Assembly: GCA_964640795.1 (NCBI GenBank)
Contig: CAZXIN010000007.1
Span: forward strand, 95,043-159,042
DNA from: M269 sp964640795
Lineage (GTDB): Bacteria > Pseudomonadota > Gammaproteobacteria > Enterobacterales > Alteromonadaceae
Direction of reading: 5' to 3'
Length of the DNA stretch: 64,000 nucleotides
A program made the position numbers and the translations under genes. Positions 1 through 8,642 of this stretch are shown in pieces. Each line of letters begins with the position of its first letter. The stretch's first letter is position 1. The notes beneath the pieces are model-generated. The model did no database searches and was not told the origin of the DNA. It saw nothing but the letters and a program-made list of their open reading frames with translations.

Positions 1-1
1 G

Positions 2-697
2 CAAGTTAGAAAAGACGGTACATTACCTTGGTTAAGACCAGATGCTAAAAGCCAAGTAACCTTTGTTTATGAGAATGGCAAGCCTGTCGGCATCGATGCA
101 GTCGTGCTGTCTACACAGCATAGTGATGACATATCAACGGAGGAGTTACGCCACAGCGTGATGCAGGAAATCATTAAACCTGTTCTACCTGAAAAATGGC
201 TAAGTGAGAGTACACAATACTTCATTAATCCAACAGGTCGTTTTGTTATTGGCGGACCAATGGGCGACTGTGGTTTGACAGGACGTAAGATCATTGTTGA
301 TACATACGGTGGCATGGCTCGTCATGGCGGTGGTGCGTTTTCAGGAAAAGACCCCTCTAAAGTTGATCGTTCTGCAGCATACGCTGGCCGCTATGTTGCC
401 AAAAACATTGTTGCAGCCGGTTTAGCTGAGCGTTGTGAAATTCAGATTTCTTACGCTATTGGCGTGGCAGAACCTACATCTATTAATGTAGAGACTTTTG
501 GTACAGGCAAGTTAGACAACAATAAGCTCACTGATTTGGTCAGAGAGCATTTCGACTTAAGACCTTATGGGTTAATCAAAATGCTCGACTTAGAAAAACC
601 AATTTACCAACAGACAGCAGCTTATGGCCACTTTGGAAGAGAAAACTTTCCTTGGGAAGCCACAGACAAAGCAGAGTTGTTAAAACAAGCACTCTAG
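2..697 (+). CDS. metK: S-adenosylmethionine synthetase, C-terminal part (5' end outside window)
   Basis: MetK makes S-adenosylmethionine from methionine and ATP in the cytoplasm. The reading frame is open from base 2, so only the last 231 residues are present; the family is usually about 380-390 residues. Visible family signatures are GGPMGDCGLTGRK and, just after, GGGAFSGKDPSKVDRSAAY, which carry ATP-, phosphate- and metal-binding residues. The end of the protein (ENFPWE and following) matches the usual MetK C-terminus, so the 3' end is intact. A strong terminator follows. Identification is secure; the true start lies upstream of this window. Confidence 0.97.
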   Translation, partial: QVRKDGTLPWLRPDAKSQVTFVYENGKPVGIDAVVLSTQHSDDISTEELRHSVMQEIIKPVLPEKWLSESTQYFINPTGRFVIGGPMGDCGLTGRKIIVDTYGGMARHGGGAFSGKDPSKVDRSAAYAGRYVAKNIVAAGLAERCEIQISYAIGVAEPTSINVETFGTGKLDNNKLTDLVREHFDLRPYGLIKMLDLEKPIYQQTAAYGHFGRENFPWEATDKAELLKQAL

Positions 698-720
698 GGC
701 TTATTTTAATATCTTATAGA

Positions 721-743
721 AGCCAGCGCCTGCTGGCTTTTTT
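721..743 (+). terminator. Rho-independent terminator of metK
   Basis: The stem AGCCAGC / GCTGGCT (721-727 with 732-738) has a 4-nt loop and runs straight into six T residues. It lies 24 bases after the metK stop codon. Confidence 0.9.
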
Positions 744-797
744 ATCATCCTTTAGACAGTTATAATCATATTCACCGATCTCGATTCGAACCAAACT

Positions 798-1589
798 ATG
801 ACGATTAAAAAAAGTGCACTTCTTCTATTTACTGCCCTTACTATTTCCTCTTGCAGCACATCGCCAACAGGAAGGAGTCAAATAAAGTTCTTTCCAAAGG
901 ATCAGTTAAATGAGATGGGTGTACAAGCTTTTGATCAGTTGAAGAAAGATCAAAAGATTTCCACAAAGCGCATCGACAATAGCTTTGTACAATGTGTTGC
1001 TAACCGCATTACAGCACAGGTCCCTAAGACAGATTTTAATGGCCAATGGGAAGTCGTCGTTTTTGATGAACCACAAATCAACGCCTTTGCACTGCCAGGT
1101 GGCAAAATTGGTGTTTACAAAGGCTTACTTAACGTCACCGAAAATCAACATCAACTAGCCGCGGTTATTGGACATGAAGTGGGTCATGTTATTGCTGAGC
1201 ATGGCAATCAACGGATGAGTAGCAATACACTTATTAGTGCAGGCTTACAAGTCACCAACGTCATTTTACAAACAAAGCAAGTAGCTAATAATCAACAACT
1301 TATGAGTGCTCTAGGCTTGGGTACTCAAGTAGGCCTTCAGCTACCTTTTGGCAGAGCACATGAATCTGAAGCAGACGAAATAGGTTTAGATTTGATGGCA
1401 GAAGCAGGCTTTGATCCCAAAGAATCTGTCAAGCTCTGGCAAAACATGGAAAAAGCGAGCGGCGGTCCCAAACAACCTGAATTGTTATCAACACACCCTC
1501 ATCCTTCAACAAGAATAGAACAATTGCAGCTTCACATGACCAAAGCCAATGCTATATATAGGCGAAGTGCACAACGTCCGAATTGTTAA
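798..1589 (+). CDS. M48-family metallopeptidase lipoprotein
   Basis: This 263-residue envelope zinc peptidase is of the M48 (LoiP/BepA-like) type. The N-terminus is a lipoprotein signal with a lipobox-like TISSC, Cys at about residue 19, so membrane anchoring in the periplasm is expected. The zinc motif HEVGH sits at residues 126-130, and the downstream ESEAD motif (about residues 189-193) supplies the third ligand. There is no TPR region as in BepA, so the short LoiP-like class fits better. Such proteins act in outer-membrane protein quality control; that role is inferred from the family. No clear Shine-Dalgarno sequence precedes the ATG. Confidence 0.9.
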   Translation: MTIKKSALLLFTALTISSCSTSPTGRSQIKFFPKDQLNEMGVQAFDQLKKDQKISTKRIDNSFVQCVANRITAQVPKTDFNGQWEVVVFDEPQINAFALPGGKIGVYKGLLNVTENQHQLAAVIGHEVGHVIAEHGNQRMSSNTLISAGLQVTNVILQTKQVANNQQLMSALGLGTQVGLQLPFGRAHESEADEIGLDLMAEAGFDPKESVKLWQNMEKASGGPKQPELLSTHPHPSTRIEQLQLHMTKANAIYRRSAQRPNC

Positions 1590-1599
1590 GCCTAGGAAG

Positions 1600-1617
1600 G
1601 GAGGCCTCGTGGCCTCC
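1600..1617. terminator. Hairpin between convergent genes
   Basis: A perfect 7-bp stem GGAGGCC / GGCCTCC with a 4-nt loop lies between the M48 and MscS stop codons. There is no T run on either side, so it may be a weak bidirectional terminator or an mRNA 3'-end stabiliser. Confidence 0.5.
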
Positions 1618-1627
1618 AATAGTTGGC

Positions 1628-2467
1628 TTATTCTGAATGATCTTCTTTGTGCAAGTGCACATCCATTTGAGGGAAAGGAATAGATATCCCTTCATCGTCA
1701 AAACGAAGCTTAACGGCTTCGGTAAAATCAAACATCACTCCCCAATAATCTCCTGATTTAACCCAAGGCCTCACGACAAAATTTACACTGCTGTCACCTA
1801 ACTCCGAAACCGCTACTTGTGGTGCGGGATCGCTCAAAATACGCTCATCTTCCGACACCATATCTTCCAATAGCTTTTTGGCTTTACGTAAATCATCGTT
1901 ATAACCGATCCCAAAAACCATATCGACACGCCGTGTATCCTTTGCAGAATAATTCACAATATTGCCGCCATAGATATTGCCATTAGGTACAAGAATTAAT
2001 TTATTATCTGGCGTCAAAATAGTGGTTGTAAAAATGCTGATGCTCTTCACTGAACCAGATGTCCCACCCGCTTCAACATAATCACCAGACTTAAAAGGGC
2101 GGAAGATTAATAGCATAACGCCCGATGCAAAGTTTTGCAGTGAACCTTGCAACGATAGTCCAATGGCTAAACCAGCAGCCGCTAAAATAGCAGCAAACGA
2201 TGTTGTATTCACACCGAGTCTATCTAACGCAGCTATCACAACAAAAACAGTCAATACAGCACTTACAATTGCTTTCACGAAGTCGATTAGCATCGCATCG
2301 TACTTTGATTTAGCCAACAGTTTGCCTAAGCCACTCACGACCAGACCAACCACCATTCGACCAAGGATAAAAATGACCAACGCCATCACGATATTGATCC
2401 CCCAAGGGATCACATACAGGTCTATCATTTCTGATATTTTTTCAGGTTCAAACATAGCTATTTCCAT
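1628..2467 (-). CDS. mscS: Small-conductance mechanosensitive channel MscS
   Basis: MscS opens under membrane tension to release solutes after hypo-osmotic shock. At 279 residues it is close to E. coli MscS (286). Three N-terminal membrane segments are visible. The third is the Gly/Ala-rich pore helix (AAAGLAIGLSLQGSLQNFASG) leading into the beta domain with FRPFKSGDYVEAGG and the conserved PNGNIYGGNIVNYS. The C-terminal domain ends with PFPQMDVHL, as in other MscS proteins. An alternative start four codons in (MFEPEK) is equally plausible. It is convergent with the M48 gene. Confidence 0.95.
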   Translation of the reverse strand: MEIAMFEPEKISEMIDLYVIPWGINIVMALVIFILGRMVVGLVVSGLGKLLAKSKYDAMLIDFVKAIVSAVLTVFVVIAALDRLGVNTTSFAAILAAAGLAIGLSLQGSLQNFASGVMLLIFRPFKSGDYVEAGGTSGSVKSISIFTTTILTPDNKLILVPNGNIYGGNIVNYSAKDTRRVDMVFGIGYNDDLRKAKKLLEDMVSEDERILSDPAPQVAVSELGDSSVNFVVRPWVKSGDYWGVMFDFTEAVKLRFDDEGISIPFPQMDVHLHKEDHSE

Positions 2468-2836
2468 TTAATAAATTGATATTGTTTATTTTTATTAGAG
2501 ACTTATAACTCACAAATTGACGTTTTTTTTATTTTGTGAAGTATAAAAACAACGAATGCTTCACCGAGCAATTGATGAAGTTAATTTAATCATACATAAG
2601 CCTAAATTTAATACAACGACTCATCCATAAGTCGCTTTGAAGAGACACTAGACATTAGTTGTAAGCCTTTGACCACGGGGCAGGTAAGAAAAAGACACTG
2701 TTAGAAAAAAGTGATAAAAAACGGAGAAAAATCACGCTTTATTCTTGACGTATATCTGATATTTCGCGAAAATCACAAGCCTAAACATTCGGCTATTTAT
2801 GATGATTAGTCGTCAATTTTTTAAGGACACAAAAAT
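2468..2836. other. Intergenic region without a gene
   Basis: This AT-rich spacer lies between the divergent mscS and the small ORF at 2837. I see no repeat, RNA gene or long ORF in it. A lone TTGACG at 2745-2750 has no acceptable -10 partner, so I cannot place promoters here. Confidence 0.4.
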
Positions 2837-2950
2837 ATGTTTTTAGCAGGCTTATTGTTTTTCATTGTTTTCGGTTTACTCATCTTTTCACTAAGCAATG
2901 ATACAGGCAAAAACTCAAAGTCTTACCGTGGCCTAAATGTTCAGAAATAA
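2837..2950 (+). CDS. Putative 37-residue single-helix membrane protein
   Basis: This small ORF has its own ribosome site (AAGGA at 2823-2827, 9 nt before the ATG). It encodes MFLAGLLFFIVFGLLIFSLS as one hydrophobic helix, followed by a short polar, basic tail (KNSKSYRGLNVQK). A strong terminator follows 65 bases after the stop, so it looks like a complete one-gene transcription unit. I do not recognise the family. The case rests on the ribosome site, the helix-plus-tail design and the terminator. It could still be a chance ORF in a leader or small RNA. Confidence 0.55.
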   Translation: MFLAGLLFFIVFGLLIFSLSNDTGKNSKSYRGLNVQK

Positions 2951-3015
2951 GAAAATACTTATAACCTACATTTAATCTCCATTATTTAGTTTTTTCTAAA
3001 TGCACATTTTCAGGA

Positions 3016-3039
3016 CCCAGCACTATTGCTGGGTTTTTT
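3016..3039 (+). terminator. Strong Rho-independent terminator
   Basis: The stem CCCAGCA / TGCTGGG (3016-3022 with 3027-3033), loop CTAT, is followed by six T residues. It closes the short transcription unit at 2837-2950 and isolates it from the Nramp gene. Confidence 0.9.
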
Positions 3040-3158
3040 ATTGGTTTGCGTTTTCACTGTACTTATACCAATTAAATCAGCACCCCTTGACGCATTACAT
3101 TTATTGAATTTAATTGTTAGTCTACAAATAACATATCCAATCACGATCAACTATTTCT

Positions 3159-4379
3159 ATGAAAAACTTTGGACCAGGCTTTTTAGTAGCCGCTGCTTTT
3201 ATTGGACCAGGCACTATTACAACGGCAAGCCTAGCGGGTTCAGGATACGGTTACACCTTAGTTTGGGCATTATTGTTTTCAGTTTTTGCAACTATTTTAT
3301 TTCAAGAAATGAGCGCGCGTCTTGGCCTCGTCACTCAATCAGGGTTAGCAGATGCCATGCGACAATATTTTGTCCATCCAGTATCACGCGTATTTGTGTT
3401 AGGGCTTGTTATCGGTGCAATCGGCATTGGTAATGCCGCATACGAAGCTGGGAATTTGACCGGCGCTGGACTCGGTATTAGTGCGGTTTTACCTGGAGAG
3501 TCTAGTTTGTGGGTGCTTATACTCGGTGCTGTATCCATTCTATTGCTTGGTACAGGAAAATACAGTCTGATTCAAAATACCTTAGTGACACTCGTTATTA
3601 TGATGAGCATCACTTTTATCACAACAATGGTGATTAGCCAGCCAGATATATCTCACTTATTCAGAGGCGCATTCTTACTTGAATTACCGACTGGTTCTGA
3701 GCTTATCGTTATAGCGCTAATAGGTACCACCATCGTACCTTACAATCTCTTCTTGCACTCCTCACTCGTATCTCAGCAATATCAAGAACTCGGATCAGCG
3801 CAAGCAGAGGGTAATACAGCCCTTGAGAAAGCGCTGAAACAAACACGATGGGATACAGGATTGTCAATCGGGCTTGGCGGTTTAATAACATTAGCCATTA
3901 TCTCAACATCTGCTGTCGCATTTTTTAATCAGCCACAAAGTTTCAACGCCACGACAATGGCAACACAACTGGAACCTCTTCTCGGCCAATATGCTAGCTT
4001 ATTTTTCGCCGTTGGCTTATTTGCTGCTGGGCTTACTAGTTCCATTACCGCACCGCTTGCAACAGCTTACGCCGTTAGTGGTGTCTTGGGTTGGAAGCTT
4101 GATATCAGTACACCTAAATTTAAATTCGTGTGGCTCACAATTATTCTGATAGGCATGAGTAGTGCCGTTTTAGGATTTAAACCGCTTGCTTTAATCTTAT
4201 TCGCACAAGCCACTAACGGCCTGTTATTACCTGTTATTGCTCTGTTCTTGTTATTTACGATGAACAATAAAGCAATCCTTGGAGACTATACCAATGGATG
4301 GCTTGCTAACACACTTGGCGGTATAGTCGTTGCTCTGGTGAGTGCTTTGGGCTTGTTTAAGTTGTACTCGCTGTTTTAA
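3159..4379 (+). CDS. Nramp (SLC11)-family transporter homologue lacking the canonical metal site
   Basis: This 406-residue polytopic inner-membrane protein has about 11 helices. It aligns with Nramp/MntH through the opening GPGFLVAAAFI, the helix-2 region (GYGYTLVWALL ... LFQEMSARLGLVT) and the helix-6 motif NLFLHSSLV. In classical Mn/Fe carriers helix 1 carries DPGN and helix 6 MPH. Here these are GPGT (residues 16-19) and VPYN (193-196), so the Asp, Asn and Met metal ligands and the helix-6 His are all replaced. Membership in the superfamily is clear. Substrate is not predictable, and manganese uptake should not be assumed. No clear Shine-Dalgarno sequence precedes the ATG. Confidence 0.85.
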   Translation: MKNFGPGFLVAAAFIGPGTITTASLAGSGYGYTLVWALLFSVFATILFQEMSARLGLVTQSGLADAMRQYFVHPVSRVFVLGLVIGAIGIGNAAYEAGNLTGAGLGISAVLPGESSLWVLILGAVSILLLGTGKYSLIQNTLVTLVIMMSITFITTMVISQPDISHLFRGAFLLELPTGSELIVIALIGTTIVPYNLFLHSSLVSQQYQELGSAQAEGNTALEKALKQTRWDTGLSIGLGGLITLAIISTSAVAFFNQPQSFNATTMATQLEPLLGQYASLFFAVGLFAAGLTSSITAPLATAYAVSGVLGWKLDISTPKFKFVWLTIILIGMSSAVLGFKPLALILFAQATNGLLLPVIALFLLFTMNNKAILGDYTNGWLANTLGGIVVALVSALGLFKLYSLF

Positions 4380-4442
4380 AATATCGCTTTTAATTCGTTT
4401 GGCGATAAAGAGCTAAACTCATCGTATCAATCAAGGTAAGTC

Positions 4443-5315
4443 ATGATTGCCCATTTTATCGGCGCAGTGTCGTTTTTACTGTATTTTATTAATACACTGT
4501 TCTGGGTTGTTCCCATTCTTATTTTGTCACTACTCAAATTCCTCATTCCTTTATCATTTTGGCAAACTTGGACGTCCTATTTACTAGACGGCTGCGCCAC
4601 CATGTGGGTGATTTGCAACAACGTTAATCAAGATATCACTGCATCGACAGATTGGCAGGTCACTGGATTTGATGGTTTGTCAGAAAGGGAGTGGTACTTA
4701 GTTATTGCTAATCACCAATCTTGGGTGGATATATTGGTATTGCAAAGAGTTTTTAATCGGCAAATCCCCTTTTTAAAGTTCTTTTTAAAAAAGGAGCTGA
4801 TATGGGTGCCCGTCTTAGGGCTAGCTTGGTGGGCTTTAGATTTTCCTTTTATGCGTCGATATAGCAAAGCATTTATTGAGAAAAACCCACACCTCAAAGG
4901 GAAGGATTTAGAAACAACGAAAAAGGCTTGTGAAAAGTTCCAATACAAACCTGTTAGTGTCATGAATTTTGTTGAAGGAACAAGATTCACACAAGAAAAA
5001 CACAAAAAACAGAACAGCCGCTTTACCCACTTGCTTGAACCCAGAGCAGGAGGTATTGCTTTTGTGTTAAGTGCTATGGGTAGTCAATTAGGCAAACTCG
5101 TTGATGTAACCATCTATTATCCCAATGGTACACCGACATTTTGGGACTTTGTCAGCGGTCAGGTTGGTCGTATTAACGTTACAATAGACGTAACCAGCAC
5201 TGAAGACTTATTGAATTTAGACTATTTCGAAAACCCTGAGCAACGAACACAGTTTCAAAGTTGGTTGACAGAAAGGTGGCAAGAAAAGGACATTATTATT
5301 AAGCAGTATGACTAA
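4443..5315 (+). CDS. YihG-like lysophospholipid acyltransferase (first of a tandem pair)
   Basis: This 290-residue membrane-associated acyltransferase belongs to the PlsC/LPLAT superfamily. It would transfer an acyl chain to a lysophospholipid or related glycerolipid at the inner membrane. The catalytic HX4D motif is NHQSWVD (His about residue 91), and the acceptor-binding motif is FVEGTRFT. A hydrophobic N-terminal segment (about 5-35) anchors it. The length and the FLKKELIWVPVLGLAWWALDFPFM block match the E. coli YihG type. It overlaps the next gene by 8 bases, so the two are translationally coupled. AAGG at 4434-4437 is the likely ribosome site. Confidence 0.88.
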   Translation: MIAHFIGAVSFLLYFINTLFWVVPILILSLLKFLIPLSFWQTWTSYLLDGCATMWVICNNVNQDITASTDWQVTGFDGLSEREWYLVIANHQSWVDILVLQRVFNRQIPFLKFFLKKELIWVPVLGLAWWALDFPFMRRYSKAFIEKNPHLKGKDLETTKKACEKFQYKPVSVMNFVEGTRFTQEKHKKQNSRFTHLLEPRAGGIAFVLSAMGSQLGKLVDVTIYYPNGTPTFWDFVSGQVGRINVTIDVTSTEDLLNLDYFENPEQRTQFQSWLTERWQEKDIIIKQYD

Positions 5316-6216
5316 TGCAGCATCAACGTTAATTAGCTACGTTAAATTTCCTCTACATCTCTTATTACAGTCGCTCAACGTGTTCTTTTGGGGCGTACTT
5401 ATTATCGGGCTAGGGCTTTTAAAGTTCGTTGTCCGCATTCAACCTGCCATCGGCACAATGAATATACTAGCCGGAAAGATGGAGAAAGCATTTGGCCTTT
5501 GCAGTATTAAACTCATCAAGTTGTTCAATAATATTCATTGGGATATAGAGATAGATGACAGCATTAATAAAGAACACTGGTATTTACTGATTGCCAATCA
5601 TATATGCTGGTTAGACATCGTACTTATTATGAGCTTATCGGTTGGCCGCTTCCCTCCTCCTAAATTTTTCCTTAAAAAAGAACTCATTTGGATTCCGTTC
5701 ATAGGGTTAGGTGCTTGGGCCTTGGATATGCCTTTTATGCAACGCTACTCAAAACAGTTTTTGCAAAAAAAACCACAACTGAAAGGTAAGGATATTGAAG
5801 CAACTCGTGAGTCATGTCGTAAATTCAAGCAAACGCCAACTACGGTAGTTAATTTTGTTGAAGGGTCTCGTTGCACTCCAGCCAAACAGCAACAGAAAAA
5901 CAGCCCATTCAAGCACTTACTCCCAGCAAAAGCTGGGGGAATATCTTTTACGTTAGGGGCTATGGGTGAGCAATTCACACACTTACTCGATGCCACCATC
6001 GCTTATCCGCAAAATACTCATAGTGTTATGGTCGATCTATTAAAGGGGGACTTGACTCAGGTTGTTATTAAAGTTCAAGCAAAAGAGATCTCTCCAAGCT
6101 TAATCGGCAATTACGCAGACGATGAAAAATATCGTCAACAATTCCAAGCTTGGCTAAACAATATCTGGCAAGAAAAAGATATTGTTTTGGAAGAAATACA
6201 AAACGTGGCAAAGTAG
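5308..6216 (+). CDS. YihG-like lysophospholipid acyltransferase (second of a tandem pair)
   Basis: This 302-residue paralogue of the preceding protein shares the same architecture: an N-terminal membrane helix, an HX4D motif (NHICWLD) and the FVEGSRCTP acceptor motif. The block FLKKELIWIPFIGLGAWALDMPFM is nearly the same in both, which indicates an old tandem duplication. The start codon lies inside the end of the upstream gene (ATGACTAA overlap). The two enzymes probably act on related lysolipids with different chain or head-group preference; that is inference. Confidence 0.88.
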   Translation: MTNAASTLISYVKFPLHLLLQSLNVFFWGVLIIGLGLLKFVVRIQPAIGTMNILAGKMEKAFGLCSIKLIKLFNNIHWDIEIDDSINKEHWYLLIANHICWLDIVLIMSLSVGRFPPPKFFLKKELIWIPFIGLGAWALDMPFMQRYSKQFLQKKPQLKGKDIEATRESCRKFKQTPTTVVNFVEGSRCTPAKQQQKNSPFKHLLPAKAGGISFTLGAMGEQFTHLLDATIAYPQNTHSVMVDLLKGDLTQVVIKVQAKEISPSLIGNYADDEKYRQQFQAWLNNIWQEKDIVLEEIQNVAK

Positions 6217-6259
6217 CACTCATTGGACTCAAGACGTTATCAGATAGGATCATGAAAGA

Positions 6260-7516
6260 ATGGCTGAATCTTCAACTGCCTACTTGGCAGACAACCTTAT
6301 TAAGCTAGTGCAGAAATTTGGCTTCACACTGAGCAGTGAACAATCACTTTATCAGCTATTGGCGCTTTCATCTCTTTTCGTGATAGCACTTGTTGGCTTC
6401 TACATCAGTCGTTATATATTGCACAAAATCGTGCTGAGCTTTATCGCTAAAAGTAAAACACTGTGGGACGACAGGCTAGTTGAGTATGGTTTCTTCAATC
6501 GAGCAGCGCATTTAGCCCCATCCCTAACGTTATATCTGCTTTCTCCAGGACTATTTGATACCTCATTAATCACCTATGTTGTCCTGAAGAAGTTCTCGCT
6601 TATTTACTTAATGACAAGTGTCTTGTTCGCTGCCCTTAGTGTATTGAATAGCGGTGAGGCAATCTATAATGAGTCAGCGCTTGCCAAGAGGGCTCCTATT
6701 CGTGGGTTTGTTCAAGTAGCTAAGTTAGTACTTACACTCATTTATATCATCCTAGGTATTGCTGAATTACTCGACAAGTCACCGCTCATCCTTATTTCAG
6801 GGTTAGGGGCTGTCACAGCCATTATCTTATTGTTGTTTAGAGACGCGATTCTAGGTTTTGTTGCCGGTATTCAAATCGCAGCCAATCGTATGGTTAACAA
6901 TGGTGACTGGATAGAGATGCCTAAATACCATGCTGACGGAGATGTACTAGCTGTGGGGTTGACCACTGTTAAAGTCCAAAATTGGGATAAGAGTATTTCA
7001 ACCATCCCGACCCATGCTTTGATCTCTGAACCTGTAAAGAATTGGCGGGGTATGCAAGAATCAGATGGACGGCGTATCAAGCGTTCTCTGCATATTGATA
7101 TTCAATCGACTAAGTTTTGCAACCAATCACTGCTCGACCATGTACAGAATTTACATATATTAAAGCCCTATCTTGAAAAGAAAAATGATGAGTTACTACA
7201 AGATCGCAAGAAAAGAGAACTAAGCGATGACGATATTATTAACGCGCGTAAACTCACAAATTTAGGGACTTTTAGAGCCTATATGCAAGCATATATTGAT
7301 ACACACCCTCTGGTAAATCATTCGATGACTTGCATGGTTAGGCAACTACCGGCTTCTGAGTTGGGTATCCCCCTAGAGGTATATTGCTTTAGCAAAATAA
7401 AAAATTGGGTGGAATACGAAGCCATACAAGCTGATATATTTGATCACTTTTTTGCGATGCTCCCCTTATTCGAATTACGCGCTTATCAACGAGTAGGTGA
7501 TAAACATGCGAATTGA
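6260..7516 (+). CDS. ybdG: YbdG/MscM-type mechanosensitive channel
   Basis: This 418-residue member of the MscS superfamily is of the YbdG (miniconductance) class, nearly the same length as E. coli YbdG (415). The N-terminal half contains about five membrane helices, including the family's DDRLVEYGFFNRAAHLAPSL region. The pore helix follows (ISGLGAVTAIILLLFRDAILGFVAGIQ), and then a soluble beta domain with GDWIEMP and the long YbdG-type C-terminal region. It lies 43 bases after the acyltransferase pair on the same strand and may share their transcript. GAAAGA just before the ATG could serve as a close-spaced ribosome site. Confidence 0.9.
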   Translation: MAESSTAYLADNLIKLVQKFGFTLSSEQSLYQLLALSSLFVIALVGFYISRYILHKIVLSFIAKSKTLWDDRLVEYGFFNRAAHLAPSLTLYLLSPGLFDTSLITYVVLKKFSLIYLMTSVLFAALSVLNSGEAIYNESALAKRAPIRGFVQVAKLVLTLIYIILGIAELLDKSPLILISGLGAVTAIILLLFRDAILGFVAGIQIAANRMVNNGDWIEMPKYHADGDVLAVGLTTVKVQNWDKSISTIPTHALISEPVKNWRGMQESDGRRIKRSLHIDIQSTKFCNQSLLDHVQNLHILKPYLEKKNDELLQDRKKRELSDDDIINARKLTNLGTFRAYMQAYIDTHPLVNHSMTCMVRQLPASELGIPLEVYCFSKIKNWVEYEAIQADIFDHFFAMLPLFELRAYQRVGDKHAN

Positions 7517-7538
7517 GCTCCAATAACAAACATAAGGA

Positions 7539-8426
7539 TCAAACTGAGATATCGATTAAGAAATCTTTATACAGTTTAAGTACATGATCAGGTAACTCAA
7601 GTTGAGGATAGTGCCCAGCATTAATCGCATGAGCGTCTGCATTTGCGATGAGCTCTTTGTACCTATCTAGCATGTGCTGACCTGAAATAGGATCGTGAAT
7701 CCCATTAATAAAGCGTAAAGGGACTTTTGTCTGCTGCATCGCCTCAAGCCAACTATCTCTGTGTACTCTGCGTTCATCAAGATATCCGAGCATCTTCTGC
7801 AAAACACGTCGCCCGTTATTTTCGTTCAGCAATTGCCACAATATATCAATTTCATCTGTTTTAGGTGGCGTCTCGGGGCCAAAAATACGCTTGAAGCTTT
7901 TATGCAGTGTTGCTTTAGTCATCAATCGACTGAATAAAGGGCCTAAAGGACCTTTAAGCAGTTTCTGAGTTAATAGAGGCCTATGACTCTCTGGGAAGAG
8001 GCCTCCATTTAAGAAACATAAGCTGGACACTTGGAAGCTCAAATGCCCTGTATGATGCCTCTTTAGAAGCTCTTGGGCGACAGAATTACCATAATCATGA
8101 GCAAGAATATGACAGGTTTTAATACCCTCTTTTTGCAACAAAGATTCGATGATATCTGCTTGCTCTAGAAGTGAGTATCTATGAGGGTATGGTTTGTCAG
8201 ATAAACCATATCCCAACAGATCAAGCGCGATGACCTGATGAGACTTTTTCAAGCTAGGCCAGAGGTGATGCCAATCCCAAGCAGCACTCGGGAAGCCATG
8301 AATGAATAAAATAACTTGTCCTTTACCTGCTCGCCAATGTGCGACTTTATGCCCTTTAACGAGTGTATAAACCGCACTCTCTTTATACATGCTCAATGTA
8401 TTCAGGACATGGTTTTTGTTATTCAT
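7539..8426 (-). CDS. MEST/PEG1-like alpha/beta hydrolase (Asp nucleophile type)
   Basis: This 295-residue cytosolic alpha/beta-hydrolase has the oxyanion motif HGFPSAAWDWHHLWP and the nucleophile elbow AHDYGNSVAQELL. An Asp stands in the nucleophile position, as in epoxide hydrolases and haloalkane dehalogenases. The following stretch (LCFLNGGLFPESHRPLL) and the end GHYPQLE closely resemble the animal MEST (mesoderm-specific transcript) protein and its bacterial relatives. Substrate is unknown. There is no signal peptide. It is convergent with the channel gene, with only 22 bases between the stop codons. Confidence 0.85.
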   Translation of the reverse strand: MNNKNHVLNTLSMYKESAVYTLVKGHKVAHWRAGKGQVILFIHGFPSAAWDWHHLWPSLKKSHQVIALDLLGYGLSDKPYPHRYSLLEQADIIESLLQKEGIKTCHILAHDYGNSVAQELLKRHHTGHLSFQVSSLCFLNGGLFPESHRPLLTQKLLKGPLGPLFSRLMTKATLHKSFKRIFGPETPPKTDEIDILWQLLNENNGRRVLQKMLGYLDERRVHRDSWLEAMQQTKVPLRFINGIHDPISGQHMLDRYKELIANADAHAINAGHYPQLELPDHVLKLYKDFLIDISV

Positions 8427-8582
8427 TGCGAATACTCTTCACAGCAACTGTTTTCAATATCCTATAGGCTAAGAGAACCGAATACCATTGCGAAGTTATA
8501 CCAACCCACACAGGCAAAACAAACACAACTTATCAAATGAAGTGGATAAAAGTAGATAAAGAGCAGGTGCGTCACGACAAAT

Positions 8583-8614
8583 AAAAAAAGGCCAAGCATG
8601 ACAGGTGCTTGGCC
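8583..8614 (-). terminator. Rho-independent terminator of ahpF
   Basis: A 9-bp perfect stem (8590-8598 GGCCAAGCA with 8606-8614 TGCTTGGCC) is followed, on the minus strand, by seven U residues (8583-8589). Confidence 0.92.
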
Positions 8615-8642
8615 CAAAGGACCTCAAGGGAATCGAGGATTT

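Noticed and set aside
3067..3082. ATACCAATTAAATCAG-like motif, similar to one at about 42201-42216
   Set aside because: Only a single short imperfect match; not enough to call a repeat family or an element end.
3026..3433. 135-residue plus-strand ORF before and over the Nramp gene
   Set aside because: It starts inside the terminator stem region and overlaps the Nramp gene in another frame with no family motif.
8316..8540. 74-residue ORF divergent from the MEST-like hydrolase
   Set aside because: It is mostly antisense to the hydrolase 5' end and has no ribosome site or motif.
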